Part shown: positions 38,716-49,650 of the stretch, one piece after another
Layout: each line of letters starts with the position of its first letter
Position numbering within the stretch: position 1 is the stretch's first letter
NCBI RefSeq assembly: GCF_040436345.1
Contig: NC_133223.1
Location: forward strand, 22,159,613-22,223,612
DNA length: 64,000 nt
From: Pagrus major
Taxonomy: Eukaryota > Chordata > Actinopteri > Spariformes > Sparidae
Reading direction: 5' to 3'
The notes under the pieces: generated by a model
Database searches by the model: none
What the model saw: only the letters and a program-made list of their open reading frames with translations
Told to the model about the DNA's origin: nothing
Position numbers and translations under genes: made by a program

Positions 38716-38960
38716 CTGACCAGGAGGTGAACCGCGGACTGAACATCGCTTATTCCAGGAAGATTTACGGCTGCTTATGTGGTTAAATCTTTTTTTTTTT
38801 TTCAACCTTTTGCCAATCCTTCTTTAAAAGATGTGTCTATTCGGCCGGCTATCCGACGGTGACATTTACTTTTACCTCCTCTCCTTCTAACTGGCACCTC
38901 TCCTCCTCCGGCTTCACTCATCAACTGCCGAGCGGCGTGAACGCATCTGAAGCAGCAGGA
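38716..38960 (-). promoter_or_regulatory. kansl1l: kansl1l non-coding first exon and promoter
   Basis: A strong donor (GGTCAG|GTGAGT) ends a candidate first exon at 38716. The sequence just upstream on the minus strand to about 38960 is rich in CG dinucleotides, unlike the AT-rich flanks, which fits a TATA-less housekeeping promoter. The intron would run to the acceptor CTGTCAG before 37879, where the 5' UTR resumes. The exact transcription start cannot be read from the sequence. Confidence 0.6.
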
Positions 38961-39051
38961 GGGCTGGACCAGCCTCATGACGCCTTCAAGACCCGCTCAG
39001 AAACTCAGATTTGTGAGCACTCACAGTAAAAAAACAAAAAAACAAGGGGGG

Positions 39052-39146
<95 letters not shown>
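39052..39146. repeat. (GATT)n microsatellite
   Basis: About 23 nearly perfect GATT units, immediately upstream of the kansl1l promoter region. Confidence 0.95.
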
Positions 39147-39408
39147 CGAAATCAAATCTGTTTTTAAAGACCATCAACAAACAAACCAACAAAATAATAG
39201 TGCATAAGAAAACGGTCAACACTAATTTCATGCGTGTGTGTGTTGTATTGTATTGTAATATAAAGGGCATGTCTTTAAATTATGATTTGATCATGAGATA
39301 CTGATTTTGTAATTGTCAGAAAAGTTAGATTTCCAAATTTATTCTTTTCGTCTTTTATGTCTCCTCATTACGTGAGCGTTTGAAAACTCAAAAAGTTTTC
39401 AGGAATCA

Positions 39409-39500
39409 TTACATTTACATTTACATTTACATTTAGGGCATTTAGCAGGCGCTTTTGTCCAAAGCGACTTAGAATAAGTACATTTGTCACAAGAAAGAAA
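39409..39500. repeat. Teleost dispersed repeat fragment
   Basis: Four 'acattt' hexamers lead into 'gggcatttagcaggcgcttt' and 'gtccaaagcgacttagaata', wording I recognise as a high-copy repeat in fish genomes. No open frame. Confidence 0.6.
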
Positions 39501-40161
39501 CCACAACATATACATATACGTACAACACTGTCGATAAAGTAAGAATGAAAAAATAGAAACAATTTTCTAGCCCTCGTCTGAGCATAGTAGCTGCTATTTA
39601 TCAAGGATACCTTAAGTACATAAGTGCTGTGATTTAAGTGCTAAGGGTAAGAACATACAAGTGCATATTTTTATGTATTTATTTGCACAGCTGCAGTCAG
39701 ATACGATGCAGACGAGAAAAATATGTAGACTTCTACAAAAGGAGGAGCTTTTGTCATAGTTTTTTTTAAGTATGCAGGAGCGACAGAAATCAGTTCAACT
39801 ACAAATCATGAGGAGAAGTGTGCAGCAAACAAGTGATTAATGTTCACATACATATTAATGGTGAAAAGTAAACAGCAAGCTTAGCCATGAGATTTACAAA
39901 AAGAAGAAGAAATCAGGAAAACCATAATTGAACAAATACGTTTTGTCTTTTGAATATATAAGTTGAAATTGACAGTTTTCCATTTACTGACTTCTGAATG
40001 ATGCATTAAAAAGCAGAAATCAAGCATTTACAGAGTTGAAAACACAATATATACCTATTAAGATATCATCATCACCCAAATGTATACAGTATAACATAAC
40101 TTGATTGGTGTAAATAGGACCTGCATCACAAACATTTTATATGAGTAAATGCAAAAAAGGC

Positions 40162-40730
40162 TTAAAGGAAAAGTTCACCCAAAAAACAAAAATTCAATGA
40201 ACCTCTACTTACCCCCCTGCGGATGAAAAGTCAAGTCAAGTGAAGTTTCGTAGTCCACAAAACATTTCTGGATCTTCACAGCATAACAGTGTTGCAGCAT
40301 TCTCCTAAACAACTGAACTACATAAAATTGCTCCGTACAGCTCATCCAGCGTAATCCGAGTCTCCTGACAGCTCGAGTCCCCAGAGTGATTTGAACAGAC
40401 GTTATTTACATCCTTTTTAAAGCCCAAATCTTCACTGTAGCTGCTCATCTAAAAGTGTTAGGGCACATATAACTTATTTTCAAATTGATTTGTGATCTCT
40501 GTGCTTCTTAGATTGCCCTGGATTAGCTGTATGTAACCATCTTATTCATTTATTTATTTATTTATTTATTTATTTCTGTTGTTTTTTTTCACGTTTAATA
40601 ACAAGTCCTCATCTTCTTCAAATGTTCCAGAAATTTTTTTTGGACCACAAAACTTCAACCATCTTTCCATCGGCATGAGGGTGAGTAGATAATGACTGAA
40701 TTTTCATTTTGGGGTGAACTTATCCTTTAA
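40162..40730. mobile_element. MITE with terminal inverted repeats
   Basis: The left end 'ttaaaggaaaagttcaccca' is answered at the right by 'ggggtgaacttatcctttaa', its near-perfect inverse, with further inverse pairing inside (aaaattca / tgaatttt). There is no coding frame. A (TTTA)n tract sits inside at 40546-40575. Confidence 0.8.
40546..40575. repeat. (TTTA)n microsatellite
   Basis: About seven perfect TTTA units inside the 40162-40730 element. Confidence 0.9.
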
Positions 40731-41042
40731 ATAACATGAGAAAAATCCATACAACACACATTTTTGTTGCAAGAAAGAAAGTTTACATGAGGACATATTA
40801 TGACACTAAAAAACTGAATTCAACAACATTTTCATGGTTTGTATTTTTGGAAAATGTACAGAACTTCTATCTCAGTGTTCCTGGTTTTAGGATACCGAAG
40901 AATTGATGGTCAAAAGCAATTTTTTTTTTTACCTTTGAAACATAAAAAGCAATTATTGTCTCTGAGTTGCTGCATTAATATTCTACACTTCAGGGACAGC
41001 TTGCATCTACGGTATATAGATTTATTACAGCAGGCTCATCGA

Positions 41043-41993
41043 TCATCCGTCTTGCTCTGACTGTTGTACTTTAGATGCTTTGCACCACTGAACCGCTCTG
41101 AGCCAGATGTCTTCTGCTCTCTGCCTGAACACACTCTGACCAACTCCCAGGTTGAACATACTGCCCATCATGTACAAGTTGATCACAGTGAAATCGATTA
41201 TTGAATAGCCTGAATTATTCACAGTAAAATAGTTGTACACTGTCCATATAGAACAAAACATGTACAAGGCTCCCTGCAGGAGGCCAGTGATGGCGACCCT
41301 CACCTGACTTCTGACCCGTGGACAGGTCAAGGGCTGCCCATTTGCGGCCATACGATGCATGTGTTTGCACAGGTAGACTACAGTAGAACCGCTAGACATC
41401 ACCATAACACATAGGCAAAACATAAAGTAGACCTTAAATGTGAGAATTACAATGGCTAACACATTTCTCTGCAATTCAGTGGAAGGCATTTGAACAGATA
41501 ACGTCTCATTCACTGTTGAATTGTCACTGAAGGTATGAAAACCAAAATGAAGCGAATCAAGATAATCAAAAAGCCAAAAGCCTGTAGCAAACAAACCAAG
41601 TATTTTCTCAACAAACCAAATGTTGTAGATGATGGGTTTGATATTCTTCTTGATCCATTTGGAGAGGGCTCTCTGTGCAGGTACAATCTGGGTGTAGTAG
41701 AGGAAGTTCAGCCAAACAGAGGAGGTCATACTAGGAGACAAACTCCAGACAAACACAATATTTGAGCCTATCAAGGCTTTAAAGTCGAGAGTGATCATAC
41801 AGTAAAAGACTGCCAGAGCTGACATCATGAAAGTCATTGTACAGCAAATCAAGGTCCACAGGAGAAGCTTCAGAGGTTGCTTGATCTTCTGTCCGTGAAG
41901 TGGACGGACCATGCAAAAGATGAAAAATGCATTAGCCATAATGCTAAGCAAAACAAAAGGCACATTAATCAGGCCGATGGTTAAAAAGTCCAT
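41043..41993 (-). CDS. Bitter-taste-receptor-like (Tas2r) GPCR, intronless, copy 1
   Basis: A single-exon frame of 316 residues from Met at 41993 (Met-Asp-Phe-Leu-Thr-Ile-Gly-Leu). The frame stays open 58 codons further upstream to 42167, but that extension is charged and lacks signal character, so the internal Met, placed just before the first helix like its paralogues, is preferred. Seven hydrophobic segments are present. The helix 3 to loop 2 region reads Ser-Val-Trp-Leu-Asn-Phe-Leu-Tyr-Tyr-Thr-Gln-Ile-Val-Pro, then Trp-Ile-Lys-Lys-Asn-Ile-Lys, the layout of the Tas2r 'WLxxxxFYxxKIA...LK' signature. The second outer loop carries Asn-Ser-Thr and Asn-Glu-Thr glycosylation sites. Tas2r proteins couple bitter ligands to gustducin-type G proteins in taste cells. 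This copy is clearly more distant from the other two. No ligand can be inferred. Confidence 0.75.
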   Translation of the reverse strand: MDFLTIGLINVPFVLLSIMANAFFIFCMVRPLHGQKIKQPLKLLLWTLICCTMTFMMSALAVFYCMITLDFKALIGSNIVFVWSLSPSMTSSVWLNFLYYTQIVPAQRALSKWIKKNIKPIIYNIWFVEKILGLFATGFWLFDYLDSLHFGFHTFSDNSTVNETLSVQMPSTELQRNVLAIVILTFKVYFMFCLCVMVMSSGSTVVYLCKHMHRMAANGQPLTCPRVRSQVRVAITGLLQGALYMFCSIWTVYNYFTVNNSGYSIIDFTVINLYMMGSMFNLGVGQSVFRQRAEDIWLRAVQWCKASKVQQSEQDG

Positions 41994-42217
41994 TCTTAGT
42001 TTTGACTCAGATGAAGTCAGAGTAGTGTCAAAATGTTGGTCTCTTTGCACTATTAAAGGCTGCAGATCAATCAGCGTGCCCCAGTCCTCCTGAGGTTTTC
42101 TGTCCTTATTTTGAGAAGCACCTTCAGCTGCACATTGCTGGGAGTGGCGCCGAGAACCCCTTTCCATCCATCTTCATTTGGTTTGTTGTTTCCATCTCAG
42201 TGTCCTCTTCCCTTGTA

Positions 42218-44365
42218 GCGCTCTTACAGACAAAACCTGTGAGGTATTCCAACTCTGTGCAATGTAGCAACTGAGGTATTTGCATCACACGCAAATCAGA
42301 ACATGCAAATAGAGGACTTTACTGTGAAATCAGAAATAGGGATACAGCCATGTTTTTTTTTCTCTATGTAGCGATTATGTTTTACATCATGATTATTTGC
42401 AATCGCACTGGAAGACAAGATAAGACACACACACATTACTCACAATGACTTTTGGTCATCAACAGTTACAGTATCAGATATTTCACCTGATGTCGACTGT
42501 CTGGTGTGTGTTTTCACACCATTTGCACCACACACTGCTCTGAGTGCCTTCCAGACATCGGCTGCTCTTCGCCTGAACATAGTCTGACCGATGCCCAAGT
42601 TGACCGTGGTGCCTGATATGTACAGAGAAGTGGCCGTGAAAGAGATCCAACCACTGATGAAAAAGTGGTCGGAGAATTTGTAGATGAATGAATCAAAGAA
42701 ATAGTAAGTGCCATAGAGGAAGTAGAGCAGTCCTTGAAAGATCCCAGTGATGGTGACTCTAAACTGCCTTCGAATCCTCCGAGAAGAGAAGCAGCTGCCA
42801 CCCTTTGCCACGCTTCTTATGTGTCTGTGCAGGTAGTGGGCCGTGGAAACGCTAGAGAACATCATTATGAACAGACAGCCCAGGGTATGCAGTTTGTCAA
42901 CATAGAAAGTCACTTCACTTATGAAGTAGAGTTCATCTATGTGATATTCAGTCCATGTACCATTGATAACAGTGGACCCACTGGAGATGTCATTTAGCAC
43001 ATATGTGGCACCACAGAACCAAAAAAACACCCCGTCAAAAAGCAAAGCCGTGTAGATGACCGACCTGATGTTCCTCTTTACCCAGATCAGAAGAGCTTTC
43101 TGTGAAGGAACAATCTGGATGTAGTAGTAGAAGTTCAGCCAAACGGAAGACGACATGCTCTGATTCACATTGAACAGCAGGATTATCCATGACGCAACAA
43201 ACGCTTCAAAGCTTTTCTGTCCCTTTAATGCACCATACGTTGTGGCAAATGAGACAAAATAAATAATTGAGCAACCGACAAGGCAGTCCAGGAGGATCTT
43301 TAAAGGTTGTTTGAGCTTTTGTCTGTCTTTCGGTAAGATCAAGCAACACGCATAGAAGATGTTTGCAGTGAGACTGAAGAAGACGAGAGGGCCATTGACT
43401 AAGAGGAAAGCCAGCTCACCCAGATTAGCGATTTGACGCTCCATTGGTGGTTTAACAAAGTCAAACTATCACAAGGAAGTTGTGCCTTGATGTGTATGCT
43501 CAGGTGTGTTGAGCCCGACTGTAAGAGAAGTGATAGGAAGCAGGGAAATCAAAGTAAATGCATCGGAACGGTCAGAACGTAAAGTTAGGTAAACTACTGT
43601 TCCCACAAAGGAAGGAATATCAATGTGGCATGTTTCTGAGATAGGCCCACAAATTACCTGCGACATACAGTATGTAAAATACAACAGGACTACACGGCGA
43701 TGTTAGTCATTTGCTTGATGTGACCATAATATAGACAGAGTGTGGTTACCATGAAGGCAACTGTTTGTTTGTTTGTTGGATTATTGTGATCTCCATTAGT
43801 TGTATCCAATGATAAAATGATGACATCATAACGATTCAGATACAGTACATGTGCACTCACTCTTGATGTCCTTGGAAACTGCCGAAGGATATGCTTTTTA
43901 GCTTTCTTGACAGGAGTTTGATGAGCAGATCAATAACACTCACATGTCTCTGTGTTAAATGCATCTGTATCTAAACAGAACAAAAGACATTTGCCATGAG
44001 CTGCTGCAGCTGCTCAGAGCCGGCTACCTCTGGAGGAGCGGGTCAGGTGCAGAACCGGGCCTTCAGGAGGAATAAACACCACGAGTCAAATCGGACTCTG
44101 CTCTGATATGGAGCCATTCGCTGACGGGAGGAGAGATCAGATACAATATTTTTTACTTCTGGGGTTGAAAAGTGGAAGTTCTTCACTGCCGTTTGTCAAC
44201 CTGACTGCAGCAGCAGTCTGCAGGGCTGACATATGTTTTCAGGTGTTTATGTTCAGTAATGTTGACTGCTGACTGGAGCTGGAGGGGAAATGTGCTTTAC
44301 TACACAAACAACATTACAGAGAGGATAGGGAGAACCAGAGAGTCTGGTGAGGGTTGGATTCAGTG
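42218..44365. repeat. Tandem segmental duplication, unit 1
   Basis: The unit opens with 'acagacaaaacctgtgaggt' and 'gcaatgtag...gcatcaca...catgcaaat', contains the receptor at 42440-43444, and continues through a similar 5' flank to about 43.8 kb before diverging. The same opening words reappear at 44370, marking the start of unit 2. Confidence 0.8.
42440..43444 (-). CDS. Bitter-taste-receptor-like (Tas2r) GPCR, intronless, copy 2
   Basis: A single-exon receptor of 334 residues. Helices are roughly at 10-33, 48-70, 83-107, 125-147, 177-202, 228-250 and 262-285. Helix 3 is followed by Gln-Ile-Val-Pro-Ser-Gln-Lys-Ala-Leu-Leu-Ile-Trp-Val-Lys-Arg, aligning with the Tas2r intracellular loop 2. 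Asn161-Gly-Thr in the second outer loop matches the N-glycosylation site found in most Tas2r proteins. Helix 7 ends Val-Asn-Leu-Gly-Ile-Gly-Gln-Thr rather than the mammalian His-Ser-x-x-Leu form. It has no long N-terminal domain, as expected for the family, and a roughly 35-residue Ser/Thr-containing tail. It is the tandem partner of the gene at 45293-46297. Fish V1R-type receptors were considered but lack this helix 3 signature. Confidence 0.78.
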   Translation of the reverse strand: MERQIANLGELAFLLVNGPLVFFSLTANIFYACCLILPKDRQKLKQPLKILLDCLVGCSIIYFVSFATTYGALKGQKSFEAFVASWIILLFNVNQSMSSSVWLNFYYYIQIVPSQKALLIWVKRNIRSVIYTALLFDGVFFWFCGATYVLNDISSGSTVINGTWTEYHIDELYFISEVTFYVDKLHTLGCLFIMMFSSVSTAHYLHRHIRSVAKGGSCFSSRRIRRQFRVTITGIFQGLLYFLYGTYYFFDSFIYKFSDHFFISGWISFTATSLYISGTTVNLGIGQTMFRRRAADVWKALRAVCGANGVKTHTRQSTSGEISDTVTVDDQKSL

Positions 44366-44454
44366 ATTACAGACAAAACCTGTGGGGTATTCCAACCCTG
44401 TGCAATGTAGTAATTTATAGGCCTATTTGCATCACATGAAAATTAGAACATGTA

Positions 44455-45120
44455 AATAAAAGAACTTTATTAATCCCCAAGGAAATTCTTGTGCCAGAGG
44501 TTTCCCAAAAATGACAGTAAGACAAAAATAAATTAAAAAAACAGAGTAATAAATATAAAGTGTAAGAGGAGCACATAACATCAGTTCCTGATAGAATAAC
44601 AATAAAATAAGATACATTTAGTAAAATAAGTGAAGTAAAATCAAACTAAAATAGAGAAAGAAGGATTGGTAATGATATCAAGCGATCTAAATTCTAATTT
44701 CTGCCAGTTAAAGAAAATAAATTGGTGAAAAATTAGCCTCTATCCTATGGTAGCTCATAATCAAGACAAAAAAATAGAAATTATGAGAAAAAAGTAACAA
44801 TTATCAGATAAAAAGCTTAAATTGTAAGATAAAAGTCTTAATTATGAGAATCAAAGTCTTAATTATGTGGGGAAAAAGTAATAATAATGGGATGAATCAT
44901 AATAATGAGATTTAAAGTAAAAATTCTGAGAATTATTTGATTAAAAAAATCTAAATTATGAAATACATTTTGAGTTTTAAATTCATGATATTTATCTCAA
45001 ATGTTTTACGCTTTTCGTATCCTATAATTATGACTTTATTTTTTTTATCAATATTTACATTTTATTACATAATTTTGACTTTTTTGATCTCTTAATTTAT
45101 GACCTGGGTTTTCGTCTTGT
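44455..45120. repeat. AT-rich repeat insertion between the Tas2r duplicates
   Basis: It starts with 'actttattaatccccaaggaaattc', the ending style of a common fish retroelement. This is followed by diverged 20-25-base units of the type 'aattatgagataaaaagtct' to about 44960, and then inverse-oriented units ('cctataattatgactttatt') to 45060. Unit 1 lacks it, so it arrived after the duplication. Confidence 0.6.
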
Positions 45121-45292
45121 TTTTTTTTTAACCGGCAGGAATGGGCTTCCATACAAACCCAAAAAGACATTTCTATTTACTTTGCTATTTCATAAACCAT
45201 AACATTTCATGAAATAAACCTCTGTATAATAATTATTTCAAGCACTTCCACTACCACATCAAACACACATTACTCACAATACTCAACTTTAC

Positions 45293-46297
45293 TCAACTTT
45301 TGGTCATTTGGTCAACAGTTACAGTATCAGATATTTCACCTGATGTCGACTGTCTGGTGTGTGTTTTCACACCATTTGCACCACACACTGCTCTGAGTGC
45401 CTTCCAGACATCGGTTGCTCTTCGCCTGAACGTAGTCTGACCGATGCCCAAGTTGACCGTGGTGCCTGATATGTACAGAGAAGTGAACGTGAAAGAGATC
45501 CAACCACTGATGTAAATGTGGTCGGAGAACTGGCCAAAGAAGGAATCAAAGAAATAGTAAGTGCCATAGAGGAAGTAGAACAGTCCTTGAAAGAGCCCAG
45601 TGATGGTGACTCTAATCTGCCTTCGAGTCCTCCGAGAGGAGAAGCAGCTGCCACCCTTTGCCACGCTTCTTATGTGTCTGTGCAGGTAGTGGGCCGTGGA
45701 AACGCTAGAGAACGTCATTATGAACAGACAGCCCAGGGTATGCAGTTTGACAACATAGAAAGTCACTTCACTAATGAAGTAGAGTTCATCTATGTGATAT
45801 TCAGTCCATGTACCGTTGATAACAGTGGACCCACTGGAGATTTCATTTAGCACATTTGTGGCACCACAGAACAAAAAAAACACCCCGTCAAAAAGCAAAG
45901 CCGTGTAGATGACCGACCTGATGTTCCTCTTTACCCAGATCAGAAGAGCTCGCTGTGAAGGAACAATCTGGATGTAGTAGTAGAAGTTCAGCCAAACAGA
46001 AGGTGACATGCTCTGATGCACATAGAACAGCAGTATCATCCATGCCACTGAACACCCTTCAAAGCTTTCCTGTCCCTTTAAAACACCATACATTGAAACC
46101 AGAGACACACAATAAGTTATTGAGCACCAGACGAGAATTTCCAGGAGGATCTTTAAAGGTTGTTTGAGCTTTTGTCTGTCTTTCGGAAAGATCAAGCAAC
46201 ACGCGTAGAAGATGTTTGCAGTGAGATTGAAGAAGACGAGAGGGCCATTGACTAAGAGGAAAGCCAGCTCACCCAGATTAACGAATTGACGCTCCAT
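45293..46297 (-). CDS. Bitter-taste-receptor-like (Tas2r) GPCR, intronless, copy 3
   Basis: A 334-residue receptor, by eye about 86% identical to the gene at 42440-43444, with the same start, the same Asn-Gly-Thr site at 161 and the same tail up to the last four or five residues. About 20 of the roughly 47 differences fall between residues 53 and 99 (helix 2, first outer loop, top of helix 3). The reading frame is intact with no stop or frameshift, so both duplicates appear functional. Flanking DNA is duplicated as well. Confidence 0.78.
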   Translation of the reverse strand: MERQFVNLGELAFLLVNGPLVFFNLTANIFYACCLIFPKDRQKLKQPLKILLEILVWCSITYCVSLVSMYGVLKGQESFEGCSVAWMILLFYVHQSMSPSVWLNFYYYIQIVPSQRALLIWVKRNIRSVIYTALLFDGVFFLFCGATNVLNEISSGSTVINGTWTEYHIDELYFISEVTFYVVKLHTLGCLFIMTFSSVSTAHYLHRHIRSVAKGGSCFSSRRTRRQIRVTITGLFQGLFYFLYGTYYFFDSFFGQFSDHIYISGWISFTFTSLYISGTTVNLGIGQTTFRRRATDVWKALRAVCGANGVKTHTRQSTSGEISDTVTVDQMTKS

Positions 46298-46859
46298 TGG
46301 TGGTTTAAAGAGGTCAAAATGTCACAAGGAGCACTCCGTGAATGTGCTCAACCTTAGACTGTGAGAGAACTTAGAAGAAACAGGGAAACCAATGTAAATG
46401 CCCCAGAGCAGTCAGAACATAAAGTCATTATGTAAATGATGGCACCCACAAAGAAAGGAATACCAGTATAACATGTTTCTGAGATACACCTGACCTGGCA
46501 ATGTATACGTAGGAAAAAAAACAGCACTACTTTTTGGCTTTTGAAGTAAAGAGATTGTACACAGTGTTTGGTGACTGTTTGTTAGTTTATTGGGATTTCC
46601 ATTAGTTGTTGCCATGGTAACACCTACTCCATATTCAAATAAAATGCATAAAACCAACAATGTTTGCACTCAGACTCAATACAGTAAGCAAAGTTACATC
46701 AACATTAAACCCAACAATAAATTTACATCAAAACTATACATCTACATGTCTGCTTTCACCTGATATCATTTGAACCTGTAGAAAAAAGACACAGTGACCA
46801 TTTTCACACAGCTGGCATTTTCCTCTGACGTCACACTCTTGGTCATAGGCAGCAGGACA

Positions 46860-48180
46860 AGTTGTACACATTGCACCTTTAAAAGGGGCTAGTAGGCGGG
46901 TTTTTTTAACTTAGGTGAGAGCTACACTAGCTGTTTCCAATTTTTATACTGGGCGAAGCGATTTTACTTCATAGCTCTGTCATATAGATCATATATCATA
47001 TAGAGTGTCATATAGATCTCAATTAAGTTTCAAGATGAAAACCAATAAGCATAATTTCTAAAGTGTATAGTATCTATGATCTATCTGCCAAACAGTATGA
47101 TCAACATAAGTTAGTACAAACTTTTCCTGGGCAACTGGAGCCTGGAGCTTTTTTTTTAAAGCATGCATTGGGTTGTCGTACCAAAACGTAGCTGTGAGGG
47201 AGCCACTTGTTGCTTGTATAGCCAATGGCTTTACATCACCCTACAGGAGAGCAACTTAAATGAACTGGAAAACATGTAAAACACTTTATCCATAAAGGAG
47301 GGAACATCCATGTGGAATATGTTTGTCTTACAAAACAAGGGTGTAGCTTTGCATCTCTTGAATTTGGGCTGATTGCCACTGTTTATTAACGTTAAGAAGA
47401 CACCAGAATGTTGTGTAGAAGGGACTCGAGGTGTCATAATTTCAAGACAGTTTCCAATAATCACATTTTTGTTTGTAATGAAACAGCAATAACAACCACA
47501 ACTAGTCAAACAGTGTATGCTGTAGTGACTTTCTCAGCTGTAAGCTTTGATTCGTAATTTAATAGTATAACATAATATAAAACATGAAGTCTACTTAATA
47601 GGGAACTTGGCAACCATGTCCAGCTATGGAGGCCTTAGCTGTCCTCATAAACCTGATTTCAGTGCAGCTTCATTCAATTAGTAACAACATAGTTTGTCCA
47701 AAAAACCTTGACTCATTATCCACTTATTTGTAGCTTTCAACTGCATGGTCTTCATCCCGGTGCATCCTTGTAGCATATGGAATTACATAAATTATAACTT
47801 ACTGTAGTCGGTGTCACCATTTAATATGTTGTATTATTACATACTTATCTTAACTCCATGACAACCAAGCAAACTCCACACACTGATGAAAATCTTGAGA
47901 TGTGATTGAAATCTCTGGGAAATGCAAAAAAGGGCCTTTTCTTTCGTGTTGGAAAAATGATTATATCCAGGATCAAGAATAAACTGATTAAACATCTATG
48001 TTCTAGTTGTGAAATTGGTTTTATCATAATATACATTTTAATTTTTCATACTGTTTTGTTGCTTTTTGTGACATTAAAGAATAAACAGATTTGCAATGCA
48101 TTTAAAGTTCTTTGAATTTAAAATGATTAAATATGAAATGCCAAGCAGTAGAGATTGTGTCAATTAAAAAAAAAAAATGG
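46860..48180. other. Intergenic stretch between Tas2r copy 3 and heg1
   Basis: No gene seen. It contains 'gcacctttaaaaggggc' and 'gctgtttccaatttttatact', fragments of dispersed fish repeats. At 47262-47335 it has a block resembling the 5' flank of the two Tas2r duplicates. Confidence 0.5.
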
Positions 48181-48189
48181 AGTCAGAGA

Positions 48190-49588
48190 AAAACTGTTGT
48201 GCAATTTTTTTATTTTATTTAAATAAGCACGTCTGACTAAAACGCCAGAATCAACAGATCACATGAACACAAAGAAAGAAAACAGTCACATCAAAATAAT
48301 ACTCCATGTCAGAAAACAGCAAACTAATTATGATACATCTTTACATTCAAACTCTCATTGACAGTTATGATCCTTCTGGTATACAGATAATTATTCCTCA
48401 CACACATCCACACACCTCTAATACTTCAGACACACACTCTCTATATCACACGCACAAAAACACACACACTTAAAGCCACAGGTTTATCCCTCTTACGTCT
48501 GTCAGTGTGTGTGTATGAGATGTCCATTATGCTACATGTCAAGGACTCGGACATACGGGGAATAAATAAAGGTTGGCATCAGAATTCAGAGTCGTTCCTC
48601 AGTTTCTTTTGGCATAAAACCGAACTTTGTGCATCCTTCAGTGGTTTGTTCTTGTCTTTTTCTTCAATACTTTATTCTCAGACTATTATCTAAGAAAGAA
48701 ACTGATTATTTTCTAATCACAGCAGTGGCATTTAATCCATATTTCAGCACTTAAGGGGAGACACCACAGGTAAGAAACATTTTTTTGGGGCTACTTTGCT
48801 TCCATTACATGTCTTCTTTCAGAAAAAAACATCCAAAATATACATTTTAGTCAGATCTCAGTGCATATTTAATTAGATAATATATCAAATATCAGATTTT
48901 TTCTTTACCCTACACCTGTTGTGTCTCCCCTTAAAGGGCCATTTCAATGTTTTTGCATGTTCTAGTCTATTAGCTACACATCAAATAAGCTTTACATTAC
49001 TGCTGTTTTGTATTTATTTAGTTCAAATGTGTTTTTCCTCCATTCCTAAATTTCACATTCATGAAATTTATTTCACATTTATTCATTCTGTGAATAAACT
49101 AAGTGATGTCATATCTCGCATGCATTACTGCAGTCCAGATTCTTCTAGGAAATCTGCGCTGCATTACCAGGCAGCAACAACAACATAACTGGCAGATGTG
49201 ATGTTTACCAATATGGATGGACTACCTCGAGCATGTTTCAAGCGTCTGCAAATTGTTTTTTCATCACACGGTGAAGTAAATGAGAATCAGTGGCTCCCTG
49301 GAAGGCTGGAAAAACACATTAAGCAAATCTTTAACGCGACAGCATTGGTGTGATGTGTGAGCTGAAGTAAATGGGCCAAAACATGCAAAAACACTTAAAT
49401 GGCTATACACGAACACTCTCAGGAGACATTTTACTTGCAAAAATGTGCACTTTGGTAACATGCACACATGCACACACACACACACATTTACATGGTGTGC
49501 AGCCACGAATGCAGATGGGCTCTCAGAAACAGTGTGGCTCACACATTGGCATCACTGTGACACATCACAATGGTCAGTGTATGCTACG

Positions 49589-49632
<44 letters not shown>

Positions 49633-49650
49633 GAGTTCAGAGTGAGGCGG
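48190..49650 (-). other. heg1: heg1 3' UTR
   Basis: Non-coding AT-rich sequence follows the heg1 stop codon. A cluster of AATAAA signals on the minus strand at about 48209-48218 is the likely main polyadenylation site, giving a 3' UTR of about 1.46 kb. Other AATAAA words near 49013, 49065 and 49076 could give shorter forms. Confidence 0.5.
49593..49630. repeat. (TG)n microsatellite just after the heg1 stop
   Basis: About 18 perfect TG units, read as (CA)n in the mRNA, starting about 20 bases 3' of the stop codon. Confidence 0.95.

Larger units (their letters stand above)
44368..46750. repeat. Tandem segmental duplication, unit 2
   Basis: It opens 'acagacaaaacctgtggggt' and contains the receptor at 45293-46297. 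Its 5' gene flank ('ggtggttta', 'cagggaaa', 'gtcagaac.taaagt', 'tccattagttgt') parallels unit 1. It differs by an insertion of about 0.7 kb of repeat between the unit start and the receptor stop codon. Confidence 0.8.

Noticed and set aside
39052..39146. Regular direct repeats that could suggest a CRISPR-like array
   Set aside because: It is a simple GATT tetranucleotide microsatellite with no spacers, in vertebrate DNA.
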